Source: Thermoflexales bacterium
Lineage (GTDB): Bacteria > Chloroflexota > Anaerolineae > B4-G1 > SLSP01
Assembly (NCBI GenBank): GCA_007130345.1
Contig: SLSP01000006.1
Coordinates: forward strand, 1 to 7,828
Direction: 5' to 3'
DNA: 7,828 nt
Shown here: piece by piece, positions 6,432 through 7,828 of the stretch
Layout: the number at the start of each line of letters is the position of its first letter
How positions within the stretch are numbered: the first letter of the stretch is position 1
Made by a program: the position numbers and the translations under genes
Notes under the pieces: generated by a model
The model's database searches: none
Told to the model about the DNA's origin: nothing
Seen by the model: only the letters and a program-made list of their open reading frames with translations

Positions 6432-7828
6432 TTGAAACCCTTAATTGAATGTGTTCCCAATTTCAGTGAAGGACGTCGCCCCGAAGTGGTTCAGGAGATT
6501 GTGGCGGCGATGCGCGCTGTGGATGGCGTGCAGGTCTTGGACGCAGAATCGGATGCGGATCATAACCGCTCGGTGGTGACGCTGGTAGGCGCGCCAGCGG
6601 CGGTGCAGGAGGCCGCGTTCCGGGGCATCCAGAAGGCCGCCGAGCTTATCGATATGGACGCGCACCAGGGCGAGCATCCTCGCCTGGGCGCGACGGATGT
6701 GGTGCCCTTTGTGCCCATCAGCGGCGTGCTGATGAACGAGTGTATCGCGCTGGCGCAGGATTTGGGCCAGCGCGTGGGCGAGGAACTGGGCATCCCGGTG
6801 TATCTCTACGAGCGGGCGGCCACCCGTCCCGACCGCGAGAATCTCGAAGACGTGCGGCGCGGCGAGTACGAACGGCTCAAGCAGGAGATCGGCCAGAATC
6901 CCGACCGCGCTCCCGACTATGGCCCCACGGAGCTTGGCAAGGCGGGCGCAACCGTTATCGGCGCGCGTCCCTTCCTGGTAGCGTTCAACGCCTACCTCAA
7001 CACCGACGACGTCAGCATCGCCCAGAAGATCGCCATGACGGTGCGCAACTCCAGCGGCGGCTATCGTTACGTCAAGGGGATGGGCATTATGGTGGCCGGG
7101 CAGGCGCAGGTCTCGATGAACTTCACCAACTTCCCCCGCACGCCGCTGCACCGCGTGATGGAGACCATCCGCAGCGAGGCCGCGCGCTATGGCGTCGCCG
7201 TGACGCACACCGAGCTGGTGGGCCTGGTCCCGCAGCAAGCGTTGGTGGACGCCGCGCAATGGCATCTGCAACTTGACCTCTTCGATGCTGACCAGATTTT
7301 GGAGAACAAGCTGGCCGCACTGGATGAGGCCGCCCCCAGCGGCTTTATGGACGCGGTGGCTGCCAACACCCCGACGCCGGGCGGCGGTTCGGTGGCGGCC
7401 CTGGCGGGCGCGCTCGCCGGCGCGCTGACGGCGATGGTGGGCCGGGTCACGGTGGGCAAGCGGCGCTACGCCGACGTCCACGCCGAGGTCAGCGATACCA
7501 TCGTGGCGGCAGAGAAGCTGCGCGCAACGCTGACCGCGCGCATTGATGAGGACGCCGCCGCCTTCGAGGCCGTGATGGCTGCGTTCAAGCTGCCGAAGAA
7601 AACGGCGGAGGAGAAGGCCAAGCGGGGTGAAAGCATCGAAGCGGCCACGATCATCGCCGCCGAGGTGCCGCTGTCCACCGCCCGCGACGCGCTGGCCGTG
7701 ATGGAGCTGGCGCAGGTGATGGCCGAGAAGGGCAATCCCAACGCCGTGACCGACGCCGCGACCGCCGCGTGGATGGCGATGGCGGCCATTCAGAGCGCGT
7801 CGCTCAATGTGCGCGTCAATGCGGTTTC
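6432..7828 (+). CDS. Bifunctional glutamate formiminotransferase / formimidoyl-THF cyclodeaminase, 3' partial
   Basis: Moves the formimino group from formiminoglutamate to tetrahydrofolate, then cyclises it to 5,10-methenyl-THF with release of ammonia. It links histidine breakdown to one-carbon metabolism in the cytoplasm. Translation from TTG 6432 gives (M)KPLIECVPNFSEGRRPEV, the typical N-terminus of the family; 465 codons are in view before the window ends. The formiminotransferase part (1 to about 297) has EHPRLGATDVVPF (81-93). His82 matches the position of the catalytic histidine in the animal FTCD enzyme. GFMDAVAANTPTPGGGSVAA (about 303-322) marks the start of the all-helical cyclodeaminase domain, which runs to the window edge with MAEKGNPNAVTDAATAA and ASLNVRVNAV. 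Compared with complete proteins, some 40-50 C-terminal residues should lie beyond the edge. The linker between domains looks short. No histidine-utilisation genes (hutH, hutU, hutI) are in the window. Confidence 0.93.
   Translation, partial: MKPLIECVPNFSEGRRPEVVQEIVAAMRAVDGVQVLDAESDADHNRSVVTLVGAPAAVQEAAFRGIQKAAELIDMDAHQGEHPRLGATDVVPFVPISGVLMNECIALAQDLGQRVGEELGIPVYLYERAATRPDRENLEDVRRGEYERLKQEIGQNPDRAPDYGPTELGKAGATVIGARPFLVAFNAYLNTDDVSIAQKIAMTVRNSSGGYRYVKGMGIMVAGQAQVSMNFTNFPRTPLHRVMETIRSEAARYGVAVTHTELVGLVPQQALVDAAQWHLQLDLFDADQILENKLAALDEAAPSGFMDAVAANTPTPGGGSVAALAGALAGALTAMVGRVTVGKRRYADVHAEVSDTIVAAEKLRATLTARIDEDAAAFEAVMAAFKLPKKTAEEKAKRGESIEAATIIAAEVPLSTARDALAVMELAQVMAEKGNPNAVTDAATAAWMAMAAIQSASLNVRVNAV

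Noticed and set aside
6441..7481. A 346-codon minus-strand open frame opposite the formiminotransferase gene
   Set aside because: The opposite strand encodes a clear enzyme with its catalytic residues; the antisense product is His/Arg/Ala-rich and unrecognisable.

Overview
The window is a co-directional (+ strand) gene series from a high-G+C bacterium. A member of the Chloroflexota or a similar lineage is my best guess. It rests only on gene style: a cysteine-rich HisRS insert, a small zinc-ribbon membrane protein with a C..H/C..C/C..C/C..C head, and a fused formiminotransferase-cyclodeaminase. No rRNA or other strong marker is present, so treat the taxonomy as inference.

Layout. Bases 1-69 are a short leader with a ribosome binding site. 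Bases 70-3927 hold a tight four-gene run: hisS (histidyl-tRNA synthetase), an NAD kinase, a small zinc-ribbon/four-TM membrane protein, and a GT-B glycosyltransferase. Gaps in this run are 1-14 nt, which suggests one transcript with translational coupling. Bases 3959-5937 hold two genes with clearly lower G+C and different codon use: a probable Type II restriction endonuclease (PD-(D/E)XK-like, 282 aa) and a D12-class adenine DNA methyltransferase (376 aa), overlapping by one base (TAATG). High-G+C composition resumes with a DUF1232 membrane protein (start placed at 6010). It is followed 11 nt later by a TTG-initiated bifunctional glutamate formiminotransferase/formimidoyl-THF cyclodeaminase that runs off the right end.

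How it fits together. The four upstream genes look like ordinary host genes for translation, cofactor supply and envelope sugar transfer. The restriction-modification pair looks like a recently acquired cassette placed directly behind that run. It has no recombinase, no controller (C) gene and no inverted terminal repeats that I can see. The join is unusual: a 12-codon ORF (3924-3962) starts in an ATGA overlap with the glycosyltransferase stop and ends in an ATGA overlap with the endonuclease start. Endonuclease translation could therefore be tied to readthrough of the host operon. This junction and the unassigned specificity of the restriction-modification pair are the points most worth following. 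The rest is conventional.
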